64,000 bases of DNA from Schistocerca nitens (GCF_023898315.1 NC_064619.1:501614594-501678593); one strand, 5' to 3'; counted from the first letter of the stretch, positions 35,801 through 46,639 are shown. Notes: generated from the sequence alone by a model not told the origin. Numbers and translations are program-made.

Positions 35801-38800
35801 AAAATAGGATACATAAAACCATAAAGACAAGAGACAAGCAAGATAGCAAGATAGTAGATGTTTCTTCAGTCCTTAGGTCCTAGCATTTTTTCTCTCTAAT
35901 CTTGCTACAGCTTTACATGGTGTGCTTTCCTTTCTGCGAAAGAATCTATTACCTCATCAAAGTGTCAAACATTTTGCTACATGAAAAATCAAAATGTCGT
36001 TGTCTAATACTGAAAAAGCTGTTAATACAAATGATATCCAAGACTGGTGTGAGTTTTCGATCTGATTACGTATGTTTTGTCACTATCTACTAGATGAAAT
36101 GAAACAGGCTTGTCTAATATTGCAGCAATTGTAACAACACCAAATAAACGAGTCTGTTTTGGCACAAATGGTCATTTTTATAGCACGACAGAATATAATT
36201 GATGAAGTACCAATATCAAATGCCTATTAGGTCCACTAAAAGCAAAAAGCTTTATGTTAGGAAATAGTTTCACATTTCACTCATACACTCTGACTTCTCA
36301 AGCGTTGGATCAAAAAATAGTGGCAAGAAATTTTTGTATAAATTTGAAATTGTCACATTCTTCCATAATTTGTGTGATGTCCCCATTTCTTATCCTTCCT
36401 CATTCTAACAAACAATCTTGTTATCACTAATTCTGTTACTATTCCTGCCAGTGTCAAGACTGATTCTCTGTTTAACTTCACCAACTCTGCCACATCACCG
36501 GTTTTGCTATCTCATGTTTATTCTCCGCTTAGGCATTATTACGTGTTCGTACAACGTGTTTTCCACGCTACTCCCAGAATTCAACTCCAGCGGCTGCTAG
36601 CCAGGGACTGTACAACTGGCCCTTACTAGTGTAGCAATCCGGCCAAAAACTTTTCTGTCAAAATTTCATTTTCTTGGAGATACCAAAAAGATAATACGTG
36701 ATCTTTCTTATCAGTTATTTCTGTTTGTCATTTATTTCCAGTCTGGTAGTCTGAATCTATGGATTTCGCTAGTAATTATAACAAAGCTGATCATTCGCAA
36801 ACCCATTCACTCATTCAGCTTTATTCCACTCAGCTCGTACAGTCTCGTCCCCTTTTGTCTGCAGAAAAGCTTATTTCTAGATGCGATTGGGATTCCTCTG
36901 GCAGACACATCACGTACTCTATGCACCCATACAAAAATCATAAGTTTATTCATTCAGAAATCAAGAAGGAATGTGTTCAAAAATGTTAAAAAAAATCGAC
37001 GGATGCGTTTCAAAATCATATGAATAATTGCTAGACCAACATGCGCTGGATGCTAGGCGCTTTGTGAAACAAGGTTTTTTTCCCCTCAAGTACACAAATT
37101 TACCACCCCTCCCCCCTCATGAAATTGCCGCCTGGGGCAGATACCCCGGTTCCCCTCCCATCCTCCCGCGGCCCCTACATCCGGGCCTGCTGTGCAGCAT
37201 AAATCTGGCAGCTTCGGCGCGGCAGTAAAATTTGTCCGGGTAGCATGTGGCTGCTTGCTGCTACTGCTTCTACTGTGCAGCCATATGTCACACTTCTGTA
37301 GGCAGAAGCAGGAGAAGGTACTACTCATACGCGACTCAACTGCACACGAGCTCGCTCGCAACTGCTTGAATGAATCTAATGTAAACAGTTGTGACGTCAC
37401 GTTCATTGGAGGCAATTTGTTGTTACGATGCATTGCATAGTCTTTCTAAAGCCTTTGACATATCTTGCTGTTGACAGATGCTTGTATGAGCACTGTGTTT
37501 TTTTGTTATATGCGACGCATTTCCTTTGCAAATGAAGGTTTTATTTTCGTTTTCTTCTATAGTTCATGTGTTATTGCTTCAGTATTATTCTGCAGTAGCA
37601 GGATACAGTAATATCCATTGTTAGAGTATTGGTTCTTACCAGCCAAAATTACAAAAATTTAACTGAAAACTAAAACAATGAAAAATTCTTGGAATTCTAC
37701 AAAATTCCCCATGTTTTTCCCGGACCTCCCGGTTGTCCCGTTGAATTATTCCTTAAGCGAGTTTGTTTCAGTGATGAGGCAACGTTTCTGGGACATTAAA
37801 CAGACATAATGTGAGAATCTGGTGAACTGAACACCCCCATGTGACTAGGGAGCTTCACCGGGATAGTCCAAAAGTGAATGTGTGGTGTGGAATCATGCGC
37901 AACAGAATAATTGGTCCATTTTTCTTCAATGAGTCAACAATTACTCCAGATGTGTACCTCGAACTTCTGACTGAATATGTAGCACCACAAATGATTTACC
38001 TACAACCAACTATCATTTTACAGCAAGATGGTGCACCACGACATTGGGGACTGCATGTTCGTCGGTCCCTCAATAAAATATTTCCACGCAGATGGATTGG
38101 GAGGGATGGGCCAATTCATTGGCCACCGCATTCGCCAGGTATCACTCCCTTGGACACTTTTTTATGGGCGTATGTAAAAGATATTGTGTATCAAACACAG
38201 ATATGGGACATTGCTGACTGGAAGCAAAGGATTCGTAATGCCATTGCTACCATTGATGATGCTATACTACAGCAAATATGGCAAGAAATTGAGTACCATC
38301 TTGATGTGCTTCGTGCAACTAAAGCTGCCCATATAGATGCCTATTAAACACTATCAAAAAAACTTTTATAAACACTGATTACAATAAAAGAAACGTTGTA
38401 ATAAAATTTTGAAGTTGTAAAGGGACTTTATGGAAAAACTGTATATTGCAACAGAAATGTTGATTTTGCGTCACAGGTTAACAGACATTGGTACACACCA
38501 CTGTTGAGAAACTGAATTTATCAGCCATAGTAGGATCCAGAAACATTAACTAATGACTCAGTCAACAGAATCTGCTCCGTTGACTAAACATACTTCTTAG
38601 GATAAAGCCCTGTAGTGATTGTGCCTCTTTGCGGTGCCCTCATGACTTTAGTATACTTTTGTGTATCTATCGAATTTGTTTCCAGAGTGGTATCGAAGTC
38701 AGAGTGGCCCAGCCTCTGATATGAATAGTCCAGTTGGTACTATCCACATATACAAGTGTTTTTAATGTTTTAATGTACATTTACTGCACTGAAAATTGCC

Positions 38801-41131
38801 ACACAGTGACGGAAATCTAGATATGCAATAAACATCATTCCTGCTGACAATGTACCCTTTACTACTTCAAATGCTAGTTTTATTTCATTAATTACCTCTA
38901 TTCACAAAGCAGGTTAGAAATAAAAAGGGTGGTTGTGAAGTTTTGCTTATCACCTCAAAACAAAAAGTTGCGTAATTAACTTTTTTGCAGGTACTAGTCT
39001 GCAGTCCTGGTACACAATGAAATCCCTGCACACAGTACCATAGTGTGCAGCTAGAGCAGCCAGTTTAGTACGGCACAGCCCATTAAATTAAGTAGGGTAT
39101 CGTTCAGTGATTTGTTCTCTAAATCCGAAGGGGAACAAGGCTGCAACAATCCATGTTGAGATGGTGGAATTGTATGGTAAAATTATATGATACAATGGTT
39201 TAGTGGCCCAGACAATTCCATTGCGATCAGGAGCTCCAAATAGTGGCGAACAAAATGACAGACTATGTTTCTCAGGAGCACTGGTAATAGTAATAGAAAC
39301 AGGGTCCTAGTTTACAAAGCCGGCGAGTCACAATCGAAGCGACAGTGGATAAAGTGAAAATCAGTCACGAGTCAGTTTTCATCATCTCGGACAAAATTTT
39401 TGAATCTGACAAAGGTCGCAAGGTTCCGCGCCTTCTGACGTGCTAAACCGAGCAGCAGCGGAAATGTTACAACCGTGTCAGGTCAATGCATACAAATTCC
39501 TTAGCCACCTAGTTACCATGATCAGTGAAACTTGAATCAGTAAGACTCCGAGACAAAAAAGCAAAGCAAGTAGTGGCAACATTTGGGTTCACCAGTGAAA
39601 AGCCAAAATCCAGCCATCATTGGGCAAGATGAAGGCCATGGTGTGTTGCTGAAGATTACGGTCGCAACTGGCGAACCATCACAGGACCATATTACCTGAC
39701 AAGGGTACAGGAAGCTGTGAGGATGAAGGGTTGTGGGAAGCTGCCCAAGGGGTGCGGGTATGCACCACAATGATGTCCGAGCTCATTCTGTGCAGGACAC
39801 ACACACTCATGGTGCTTCCTCGAAACATCAGTGTTTGCCTCACCCCCGTAATCGCTCGACATGACACCCAATGATTTCTTCCTCTTTCCTCTGGTGAAGA
39901 AACCATCCTATGGAAGGCACTTCCCCAGGATAACGATGAAGTTTTTTGCGAGGTGGAACTCTTCCTGAACAGCCAAAAGAGAAGCTTTCCCAACAAGATC
40001 TCCAACACGTCATCCGTAGTTGGGAAAAATGTGTCACATTGATGAGTAGATGTGTAGAGAAGGACTAACAGCATCACCAAGTTTCATGGACGCATCTGGA
40101 GGTTTTTGAGATGATAGTTAAAACTTCATGAACACCCCTCTTATAATTACATATTTCTCTGAGGAGATTATTTTTATGCAGGAGTCATAAATATTGACAC
40201 GCGGTCTGCAGTTGCCTGTTTGTCATAACTCTAACGTAGTTTTTTGCCTTGAGACCCAGGAAGGACACACAAATTGACTGTGGGAAAAGTGCTGCACTCA
40301 CCGTGATGGGGATATTGAAGCCATCAACAAGACTGATGCTGTAGAAGTCCTGACTGCCCCACCCAGCCAGGACGACTTCTGCATACGTTACAGGAGGCTG
40401 GCCGCCGGTGCCGTTACACTGCAGCCTCCTGCCACAGTCTCCCGTCTGGCATCTGCCATGTCCGTAGCCATCGAATAAGCAGCCAGTGCGACCCCAGAAG
40501 CGGCCTTCCCATCGATCGCCCATGTCGATGGTGACCTGTTGATACACCCCTCGATGAGAATGTAAACTGTAACTTTCCTTTCTTAATGCGACTGGAATTC
40601 TTGTTAATTCTTCAACACTGCACGTTTTATGACAGCGTCCCCTACCATATATATCAAATATCCGTTCTTCAAATATCAAGACATTTTTGGCAGCTTATTC
40701 TCAAATAAGTAAATGTATTAAACATAATGATAAAGTTATTAGACTGTGTGAAGTAAAGGCTTTTGAGCATCTTTTGCTATTGGAGAATGTAATACTTATT
40801 AATTATTGCTTTTTATGTGGTAATGTTTAAGTGTCACAATGACATTTCTCTTTTTCAATGGAAAATAGAAAATCTTATTTAGGTATCCCTGTGTATTCAG
40901 TGGTATTTCCTATAGCAAGCTTATATCGCAGAAAAATGACAACCATTTGTGATAAGACTGGCAACTTACCGAAGAACCAGGGCGCATCTCCCAACCGCCT
41001 CCTTTGGGAGTTCCCCTTTCAGCACCGCCAAGGGTGCCCACCCACACAGTATCTCTGCGTCTGTTCTCGAACACAACACTCCTTCCTTCACTCAAGGCGG
41101 TGACACCCAGCACTAATAACAAAAATGTCAT
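29544..41131 (-). CDS. Secreted thaumatin-like protein, three coding exons
   Basis: The exons are 41131-40970, 40535-40302 and 29864-29544; all introns are phase 0 with GT/AG borders, giving 238 residues. The protein starts with a signal peptide ([18 protein letters not shown]) and is probably secreted. Family landmarks follow in order: [87 protein letters not shown] and STFTC. The acidic-cleft residues (Arg of GRTGC, Glu of YAEV, Asp of DFYS, Asp of YDDD) appear kept. It has 14 cysteines where the family has 16. Thaumatin-like proteins are related to plant PR-5 proteins and are known from locusts; antifungal or glucan-binding roles are proposed, not shown here. Confidence 0.93.
30286..30698 (+). 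pseudogene. DD41D transposase, N-terminal part
   Basis: It starts [20 protein letters not shown], with helix-turn-helix segments at residues 1-110 ([20 protein letters not shown], then [19 protein letters not shown]). A frameshift lies near 30620. The downstream frame reads [20 protein letters not shown] up to the insertion at 30704, and the coding sequence resumes at 37746. Confidence 0.8.
31394..33017. mobile_element. Unclassified TIR element (CCCAGMTAGCAC ends), 1624 bp
   Basis: The left end is CCCAGCTAGCACTCAAGCTT and the right end in reverse complement is CCCAGATAGCACAGTAAGCT, so about 20 bp of inverted repeat with few mismatches. Copy 2 of the host element shows the empty site as ACTTTAAGATAC; here it is ACTTTT, element, TAAGATAC. 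That could be an eroded TTAA duplication (piggyBac or Kolobok style), but it is not clean. Subterminal sequence repeats CAAGCTTGAA-like words. The interior has no long frame but has a TATA-like box and several good splice sites (see findings). Confidence 0.75.
33230..34478 (+). mobile_element. PIF/Harbinger-type element carrying a MADF-domain gene remnant
   Basis: A TAA target duplication (33227-33229 and 34479-34481) flanks 13-bp inverted repeats, AACCTAGTTTACA and AGCCTAGTTTACA. TWA duplications are typical of PIF/Harbinger. The empty site is visible in the second copy of the host element (62359 region, GAAAGTAACGCTTTT). There is no DDE transposase, only the accessory-type gene at 33363. 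It is about 1.25 kb and so internally deleted relative to an autonomous element. Confidence 0.8.
33363..33788 (+). pseudogene. MADF-like DNA-binding domain, broken
   Basis: The frame begins [20 protein letters not shown] and reads into [20 protein letters not shown], then [19 protein letters not shown], and, past a stop at 33588, [20 protein letters not shown] and [17 protein letters not shown]...DYKNK and the RSTYxxEL motif are the core of MADF/Myb-SANT-like domains, which PIF/Harbinger elements carry as a second gene to help bring transposase to DNA. The usual conserved Trp and Lys/Arg residues between them are partly lost. It is a dead or non-functional copy. Confidence 0.6.
35289..37188. 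mobile_element. hAT-like non-autonomous element, 1.9 kb
   Basis: Candidate 8-bp duplications TCTGTGCG (35281-35288) and GCTGTGCA (37189-37196) agree at six of eight bases. The ends are weak inverted repeats: the left GCTCCGGATCTA pairs with the right GGCCCGGATGTA in reverse complement. The uninterrupted site is seen in copy 2 at about 63180. Both ends are C- or G-rich while the interior is AT-rich. Open frames at 35437-35790 and elsewhere do not resemble any protein I know. Confidence 0.6.
37746..38347 (+). pseudogene. DD41D transposase, catalytic part
   Basis: This continues the frame cut at 30704. It starts [13 protein letters not shown] (first catalytic Asp). After a frameshift it is open from 37841: [20 protein letters not shown], then [11 protein letters not shown] with the second Asp, and [17 protein letters not shown] with the third Asp 41 residues later. 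The end is typical ([15 protein letters not shown]). The spacing agrees with copies A and B, though the sequence differs greatly. Confidence 0.85.
38923..40141 (+). mobile_element. Decayed mariner element in intron 2 of the thaumatin-like gene
   Basis: Inverted repeats: the left GGGTGGTTGTGAAGTTTTGC and the right in reverse complement GGGTGTTCATGAAGTTTTAA, continuing through TATCAYCTCAAAA; TA lies at both sides. The interior gives mariner fragments such as [19 protein letters not shown] and [13 protein letters not shown] (for HDNAPAH...), with many stops and frameshifts. It is old and dead. Confidence 0.7.
40302..40535 (-). CDS. Thaumatin-like protein, exon 2 (residues 55-132)
   Basis: The exon lies between acceptor CAACAG and donor GTGAGT and encodes 78 residues from [19 protein letters not shown] to DGFNIPIT. 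Its four cysteines match thaumatin Cys 56, 66, 71 and 77. It contains the Arg, Glu and Asp of the acidic cleft. An alternative Met upstream in the same frame (40679) is within the intron and not used in this model. Confidence 0.95.
40970..41131 (-). CDS. Thaumatin-like protein, exon 1 (residues 1-54)
   Basis: It starts at ATG (41131-41129) and ends PGSS at donor GTAAGT. A signal peptide is followed by [18 protein letters not shown]. The family has a Cys a few residues before TVW; here the loop is shorter and has none. A good splice acceptor (TATTCCAG) lies 9 bases before the ATG, so an upstream non-coding exon is likely and the promoter lies at higher coordinates. Confidence 0.9.
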
Positions 41132-41159
41132 CGCGCTTATCTGGAATACAAAAGGAAGC

Positions 41160-43340
41160 CAGAGTAAAATTTCACCTGAGAAGTTCGCTAAAACCATGAT
41201 CATGTCCATACGAATGCTGTGGAACACTGTCAGCCATTTACTCATTCCGCCTCTTAACTTACGTCTGTGGACAGTAGCAGTCTGTGGTACGCTCTAGATA
41301 TGGAGCAGAAACATGGGAAAGAAGTGCCACTAGAAGGAAGTTACAGAACTTTGCGATGGAATAGAGATAAGAAATGTGGAGGAATCAAAAGGAGATGAAA
41401 GTTGTGTGTAGTGCAACATGAAGTCAGTTTACAGTTCTAGCTTAAGAACTACAGTTAATATAAGATCATCAATATTTGAAAGATATAACTCTCTGCTAGA
41501 TCATTATGTATAATGTAAATAAGAGAGTAATGACCGTTTAGCATTGCCCGACTTGATAATGTTGCAACAACCTTTGGAAATTCATTCCCGAACTGTTAGA
41601 TATACCTGTGTTATTTTCGTCTTTTAGTCTGCGGGTAGAGCATTTGGCTAAGACGTGGATATGAACAGGGCGTTCATGTGGGAAGCATGGCAAATCTGTG
41701 AAGCTTATTGACAGTTCTCCATATTCATGTTGACAGATGCTGATCTGATACTCGTTTTGTTTATATGTATATGTATGTATGTACATGTGTATGTGTGTAA
41801 GACTTAATATAGGAAAAGACACACAAGACTTATGAATGTACTTTTAACTGATAAACTGCATAATGACAATCCCTGCAACATTCTGTTAAGCCTGCATGTT
41901 GAACAGAAATACTTCCCAGTGACATTACACTAAAAACCTAAATTAGGACAGAGAGATCTAGTCGAGGATCTTCAACACCCGCTATTCAGCTAATATTATG
42001 AGTAATTACGCTGAAGCAGTTGCTGTTGATATGACAGCAAAACCAAATAACATATTTGTCAAGCCTTATACTATCTTGATAAGACCAGGGGATGGTTGAA
42101 TCTAAAGGAGCAGGCATTTGTGATTTATGTCTTGATTTTTTTAAGCATGTTCTAAAAAATTTATGTCACTGCTAATTCCATGACTTACACATCGAAGGAT
42201 GCACATTTACTAACGTGAAAAATATTAACTTTAAAATGTACATCATTTGCCCTCAATACAGGGTTTTTCTTAAGTACTTCCAGGGTTTCAAATGACTACT
42301 GTGCAAAAACCATACGACATACAAGAAATGACACCTAGCACTGAATCTCTCTGAGTTTCGATTCATAATAAAAGATGTGGTGTAGTTGCAGAGCGCACCA
42401 CTAAGTGACAGGTGTGTCAAAACATCGGCTCTAACTTGTCACAAGAAATTAGCTCGTCCCACAAGATGGCAACCTAATGAACAGAATTCGAAGGCGGGCC
42501 GCTGTCTTTGCGCCTTCCCAGGCAACAGCAGCGACTTCAGTGAACTGCACACATGTAATGACACACTGTCTATTGATATGTCTCTTTTCTGTATATCTTG
42601 CAATGTTCGTGTAGTCATCTTCCGAAATCCTGAAGGTACTTGGGAGTACTCCTGTGTACACGTTGATGGAGTGTAGCACAGAGTTTTGAGAAACGAGTGT
42701 TTACGACTCCAAATTCTTTGAGATGAAAATTTTCCCTTCCAAAATACTGTGCAAACTGTTATGACAAATGCTCTTGCATGTAATAGTAAGGAATTATAAT
42801 GACTTGGGAGATAATATGTTCATGGACAATAAAGGTTCATCTATTACTGTTATTGTTAGGTCCTAAAAATTACAGCTATTACTGCAATCTGTAAATTAGC
42901 ACATTTACACAGCATGTCTTTCCCCTTCTTAGGCAATCTTCAAATGTGATCGACAGTCTAGTAGTCATGAACTGACATCACATTTGTGGATTTCCGAACA
43001 ATGCTCTTGGCACGCTACTAGGTAGGGTTCTTTTTTCTTAAGGAAGTATCGTTTATGAATGTAGCATTGTTGCGGTAGGTGATGCACTTTCAATGTCTGG
43101 ACCTATTGGCTATGCATATACACCAAACAGAAGCAATCATCATAGTTGTTTGTGGTTATTTATAATGCCATGGATAACTGAAAATGTCGCTCCCGGTGTG
43201 AAATGCGTCCATTGATTCGTTTGCTGTCTGCAAAAGATATGAAAACATTCTTAAATTCATCAGATTAATTTAATTAACAGAATCTACCATCGGTTCTTGG
43301 TAGAACAACATTATAATAAATGAAAAGCACCAGTTTGCTT
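41160..43340. other. No recognised gene; upstream region of the thaumatin-like gene
   Basis: AT-rich DNA. A short TATG/TGTA-rich microsatellite lies at about 41758-41803. An open frame at 42386-42676 has no recognisable domain. I could not identify a promoter or 5' UTR exon with confidence. Confidence 0.5.
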
Positions 43341-43353
43341 TTGTTCTACAATA

Positions 43354-43450
43354 TTACTTTTATTGATAACCGGTTTTCGGCTTATAGGCCATCTTCAGCC
43401 AATGCCTGAAGATGGCCTTAAAGCCAAAAACCGCTTAACAATAAAAGTAA
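43354..43450. repeat. Near-perfect hairpin, 45-bp arms
   Basis: Arms 43354-43398 and 43406-43450 pair at 40 of 45 positions around a 7-base loop. Each arm holds a word close to GGCCATCTTCAG at the loop side and AATAAAAGTAA or its complement at the outer side. It is probably a small foldback element or MITE. 43451-44234 shows nothing recognisable. Confidence 0.85.
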
Positions 43451-44304
43451 AAAAAAGATTAATTTAATTTATGAAGGAAACACTATGACTGATGGGATGG
43501 CAAGAAAGTGGGTTAGAGTACTTGATTATTGTCAGTCTAAAGCTCCTGATAAATTGCAGTGTCAGTGACCACCTTTCATATCCGAAGACTTGGTGCTGAA
43601 AGTTGTAAAGTTCAAGAAAACAGATACTTTATGATTTTGTCCTTAGTTATAAGTTAGTTGGAATGTTTGAAGATTTTCGGGCATAAATGGGAGCTCGCAA
43701 AACTGAGGAACTCCCTGCATCTCTTCTGGGTGAGGGAGGCAAGTCGTTGGGCTTCATGTTTAAAAGTGTTTAACATTTTTGGAGTCAGTAGTTTTTTTTC
43801 CCCTTTGTTATCAATGAAGTTATTTTTCCAATATGGAAAACTTACAAGAACTGGCACTCCTGTCTGCATACCTGGAATTCTATTGCTTATTTTCTGGTTT
43901 TCTAGGCGATTGTTACTGTGTAGTAGCCACCGGCCTTATTTAAAATCATTGGGCTATCGGTTAGCTGATGATGGAGTTCATCGAAAGACATGAAAATTTA
44001 AGAAAATAAATTATTATTTTTTTCGTGGAACCTTAAGTGTGGTGTTGCGACTGGCAGATCTGTTGACCTTGATGTCTAGATCTGTAGAACCAAATTGAGA
44101 AGCAAATCTCTAAGACCGTGGAACGTTTCAGTACATGAAATTACAATATACGAGTAATAACAGATAAAATAAAATGTTTATGAACCCATAAAAGACAAGC
44201 CATAAGTTTAGGTAAACGCAATCAACAATATAACATAGGATTCAGTTTAATATTTCAAGGAACTCCTCAACAGAATAGAAGGAGTGACCCACGAGGAAAC
44301 ACTT

Positions 44305-44505
44305 AAAAAAAAAATGGCTCTGAGCACTATGGGACTTAACATCTATGGTCATCAGTCCCCTAGAAATTAGAACTACTTAAACCTAACTAACTTAAGGACA
44401 GCACACAACACCCAGTCATCACGAGGTAGAGAAAATCCCTGACCCCGCCGGGAATCGAACCCGGGAACCCGGGCGTGGGAAGCGAGAACGCTACCGCATG
44501 ACCAC
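44305..44505 (-). mobile_element. tRNA-derived SINE (type 3, different tRNA head, type 2 body)
   Basis: Perfect 10-bp duplications GGAAACACTT (44295-44304 and 44506-44515). In reverse orientation the head reads like a tRNA-Gly: A-box TGGTCATGCGGTAGCG, anticodon-loop-like TTCCCACG, B-box GGGTTCGATTCCCGG. The body and A-rich tail are those of the type 2 SINEs (TTAAGTCCCATAGTGCTC on the minus strand). Confidence 0.9.
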
Positions 44506-45733
44506 GGAAACACTTCAGTTACAATTTGAAAGCATGTGGATTAATGGTAAGATTTTTGAATTCTTGTGATAGCTTATTTAAAATGGATGCAGCAGTATAC
44601 ATAACACCTTTCTGCACAAGAATCAAAGAAATGCGATCCAAATGCAGGTTGGATTTCTGCCTATTATTAACTGAATGAAAGCTGCTAATACTTGGGAGTA
44701 AGATGATATTGTTAACAAGAAACAACAAAAAAATGTATTGAGAGGCCAGTGTCAGAATATCCAAACTTGTGACGAGCGATCAACAGGAGGTTCACGAAAT
44801 TACACAACTTATTGCCCAAACTGCCCGTTTCTGAGCCAAAAATATCCTTTTAAAATGGGAAGAGTTACCCCAAAACATAATACCATACGACGTGAATGAA
44901 AATAAGCAAACTAGACTACTTTTCGTGTTGAACAATCACTTACTTCAGATACTGTTCGAATAGTAAAAATGGCAGCCTTAAGTCTTTGAACAAGATCCTG
45001 AATGTGGGTTTTCCACGGCAGTTTACTACCTATCTGAACACTAAGAAATTTGAACTGTCCAGTTTCACTTATCATATGCTCATTCTGTGAAATTAAAACA
45101 TCGAGTTTTGTTGAAATGTGTAAACTGTAAAAACTGAGTCTTAGTGTGATATAGCGTTAATTTATTTTGTACAAGCCATTAACTTATGTCATGAATTGCA
45201 CTGTTTGAAACAGAGCCAATGTTGCACACAACATGCTTTACTACCAAGCTAGTGTCATCAGCAAACAGGAATATTTTAGAATTACCTGTAATACTAGAGG
45301 GCATATCATTTATATAAATAAGGAACAGGAGAGGCCCCAACACTGATCCTGGGGTATCCCTCCCCCACTTCCCCCCCCCCACCCCCCATCCCATTTGACC
45401 GTGCCCCACTGAGACCCCCCACATCACAGCCATTCTCAACACTGTGAATAATGCCCTTTTGCTGTTTGTTGTTAAAGTAAGAGGTGAAGTAATTGTGAAG
45501 TACTCCTCGTATTCCATAATGGTTCAACTTCTGGAGCAATATTTTGTGATCAACACAATCAAATGCCTTGGTTAAATCAAAACAGATGCCTACCGCTCGA
45601 AGCCTTTTGTTTAATCCATCCAGTACCTCACAGAGAAAAGAGAATATAGCATTTTCAGTTGTTAAACCACTTCTAAAGCCAAACTGTACATCTGATAGCA
45701 AATTATGTGATATAAAATAATCAATTATCCTTA

Positions 45734-45880
45734 TCAAACAATGGAAAATCCAGGATGGAATGTAACAATACGAGAGAAGGAAAGTTGCAACTCACCATAT
45801 AGCGGAGATGCTGAGTCACGATAGGCACAATAAAAAGATCCACACAATAATAGCTTTTGGCCATTAAGGCTTTTGTCAGC

Positions 45881-45925
<45 letters not shown>
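45734..45925 (+). mobile_element. Short retroposon with (CA)n tail
   Basis: Perfect 11-bp duplications AATTATCCTTA (45723-45733 and 45926-45936) flank about 155 bp of unique sequence (starting TCAAACAATGGAAAATCCAG) followed by about 20 CA units. The duplication length and a simple 3' tail point to LINE-mediated insertion, so this behaves as a SINE. I see no clear tRNA-type A and B boxes, so the promoter source is unknown. I recall this sequence as a common locust repeat, which needs checking. Confidence 0.8.
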
Positions 45926-45928
<3 letters not shown>

Positions 45929-46639
45929 TATCCTTACATACGCAACCTTTTCAATAACTTTAGCACACATTGATGACATAGAAATGGGTGTAAAATTGTC
46001 TACATTATCCCTTTCTCTCTTCTTGTAAAGCAGCTTTACTACTGAGTACTTTAATCGTTGAGGAAACGGACCATTCTTAAAGGAAAAGTTACAAATATGG
46101 CTAAGTATAGGGCTAACATGTGCAGCACAGTACTTTAATATTCTTCTGGGCACTCCATTATATCCATGAAAGTCCTTACTCTTCAGTGATTTAATTATTG
46201 ACTCAATCTGCCCCCTGCCAGTATCACAAAGGAGTATATGAGACATCAATATCGGAAAGGCATTTTGCAAGAGAGTTATATGATTCTCTGTAGAAACTAA
46301 GCTTTTTTTAAAAAAAAAATCACCAGCAGTACTCATAAAATGATTGTTAAATACTGCACATAAATCTGGCTTATCAGTAACAGAAATATTTTTTACTACG
46401 AACTGACTTTATATCGTCGACCTTGTGCTGCTGACCAGACACTTCCCTCACTAGTGAGCATATGGTTTGTTATCCTGTGAATTTGCTATCTATTTGCGTA
46501 CCACATCCTCTTTAGCTCCCTAATAACATTTTTCAGCACTTTACAATACTGTCTGTTTTATCTTGGAGGTTACCCGCGGAATTTGCAAGAGACCAATTTG
46601 GATCAGATGTCCTTAACTTTAAGGCATGATCAAGAAGTT

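Larger units (their letters stand above)
30704..37740. mobile_element. CAG-ended TIR element with 5-bp target duplication (copy 1), carrying three nested insertions
   Basis: It is flanked by TTGAA (30699-30703 and 37741-37745). It is homologous along its length to 61466-63692. The left end reads CAGGACGTATACAC; the right end is eroded (CCCGGTTGTCCCG). Subterminal regions are full of TTCCCGG-like repeats. Removing the three nested elements (31394-33017, 33230-34478, 35289-37188) leaves about 2.26 kb, against 2.23 kb for copy 2. No coding frame is shared by the two copies, so this is a non-autonomous family. CAG ends plus a 5-bp duplication would fit a hAT5-like group, but that is a guess. Confidence 0.8.
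30115..38441 (+). mobile_element. DD41D Tc1/mariner element split by a 7 kb nested insertion
   Basis: The ends match as inverted repeats: the left is CAGGGTGTCCATAAAGTCCC and the right in reverse complement is CAGTTTTTCCATAAAGTCCC. The similarity continues through CTTTACAACTTC to about 40 bases. TA duplications lie at 30113-30114 and 38442-38443. With the nested DNA (30704-37740) removed, the element is about 1.3 kb. It belongs to the same DD41D group as copies A and B but is a different subfamily with short terminal repeats. It lies in intron 2 of the thaumatin-like gene, on the opposite strand to the gene. Confidence 0.88.
44235..46600 (-). mobile_element. Non-LTR retrotransposon (Jockey/CR1-like group), 5' truncated, with two nested SINE-type insertions
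   Basis: Minus-strand reverse transcriptase parts in order: N-terminal region about 46560-46340; 46336-45937 (CAAHVSPILSHICNFSFKNG, then FPQRLKYSVVKLLYKK, then MSSMCAKVIEK); 45737-45306 (VQFGFRSGLTTENAIFSF, FDLTKAFDCVDHKILL); 45380-45179 ([26 protein letters not shown]); and the C-terminal end 44764-44235 (GVMYTAASILNKLSQEFKNL, VGHSFYSVEEFLEILN). Several frameshifts interrupt it, including a C-rich run near 45363-45400. The endonuclease is not seen. SINEs lie at 44305-44505 and 45734-45925. Confidence 0.8.

Noticed and set aside
40185-40679. A longer exon 2 of the thaumatin-like gene starting at an upstream Met
   Set aside because: The sequence upstream of 40536 lacks family similarity and a perfect acceptor (CAACAG) joins exon 1 and exon 2 in phase.
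42386-42676. 96-codon frame with several cysteines
   Set aside because: No recognisable domain, no splice signals and ordinary composition; a minus-strand frame of similar length overlaps it. Possibly a repeat, but not supported.
45721-45927. Frame encoding a Cys-Val repeat
   Set aside because: It is the translation of the (CA)n microsatellite tail of a retroposon.
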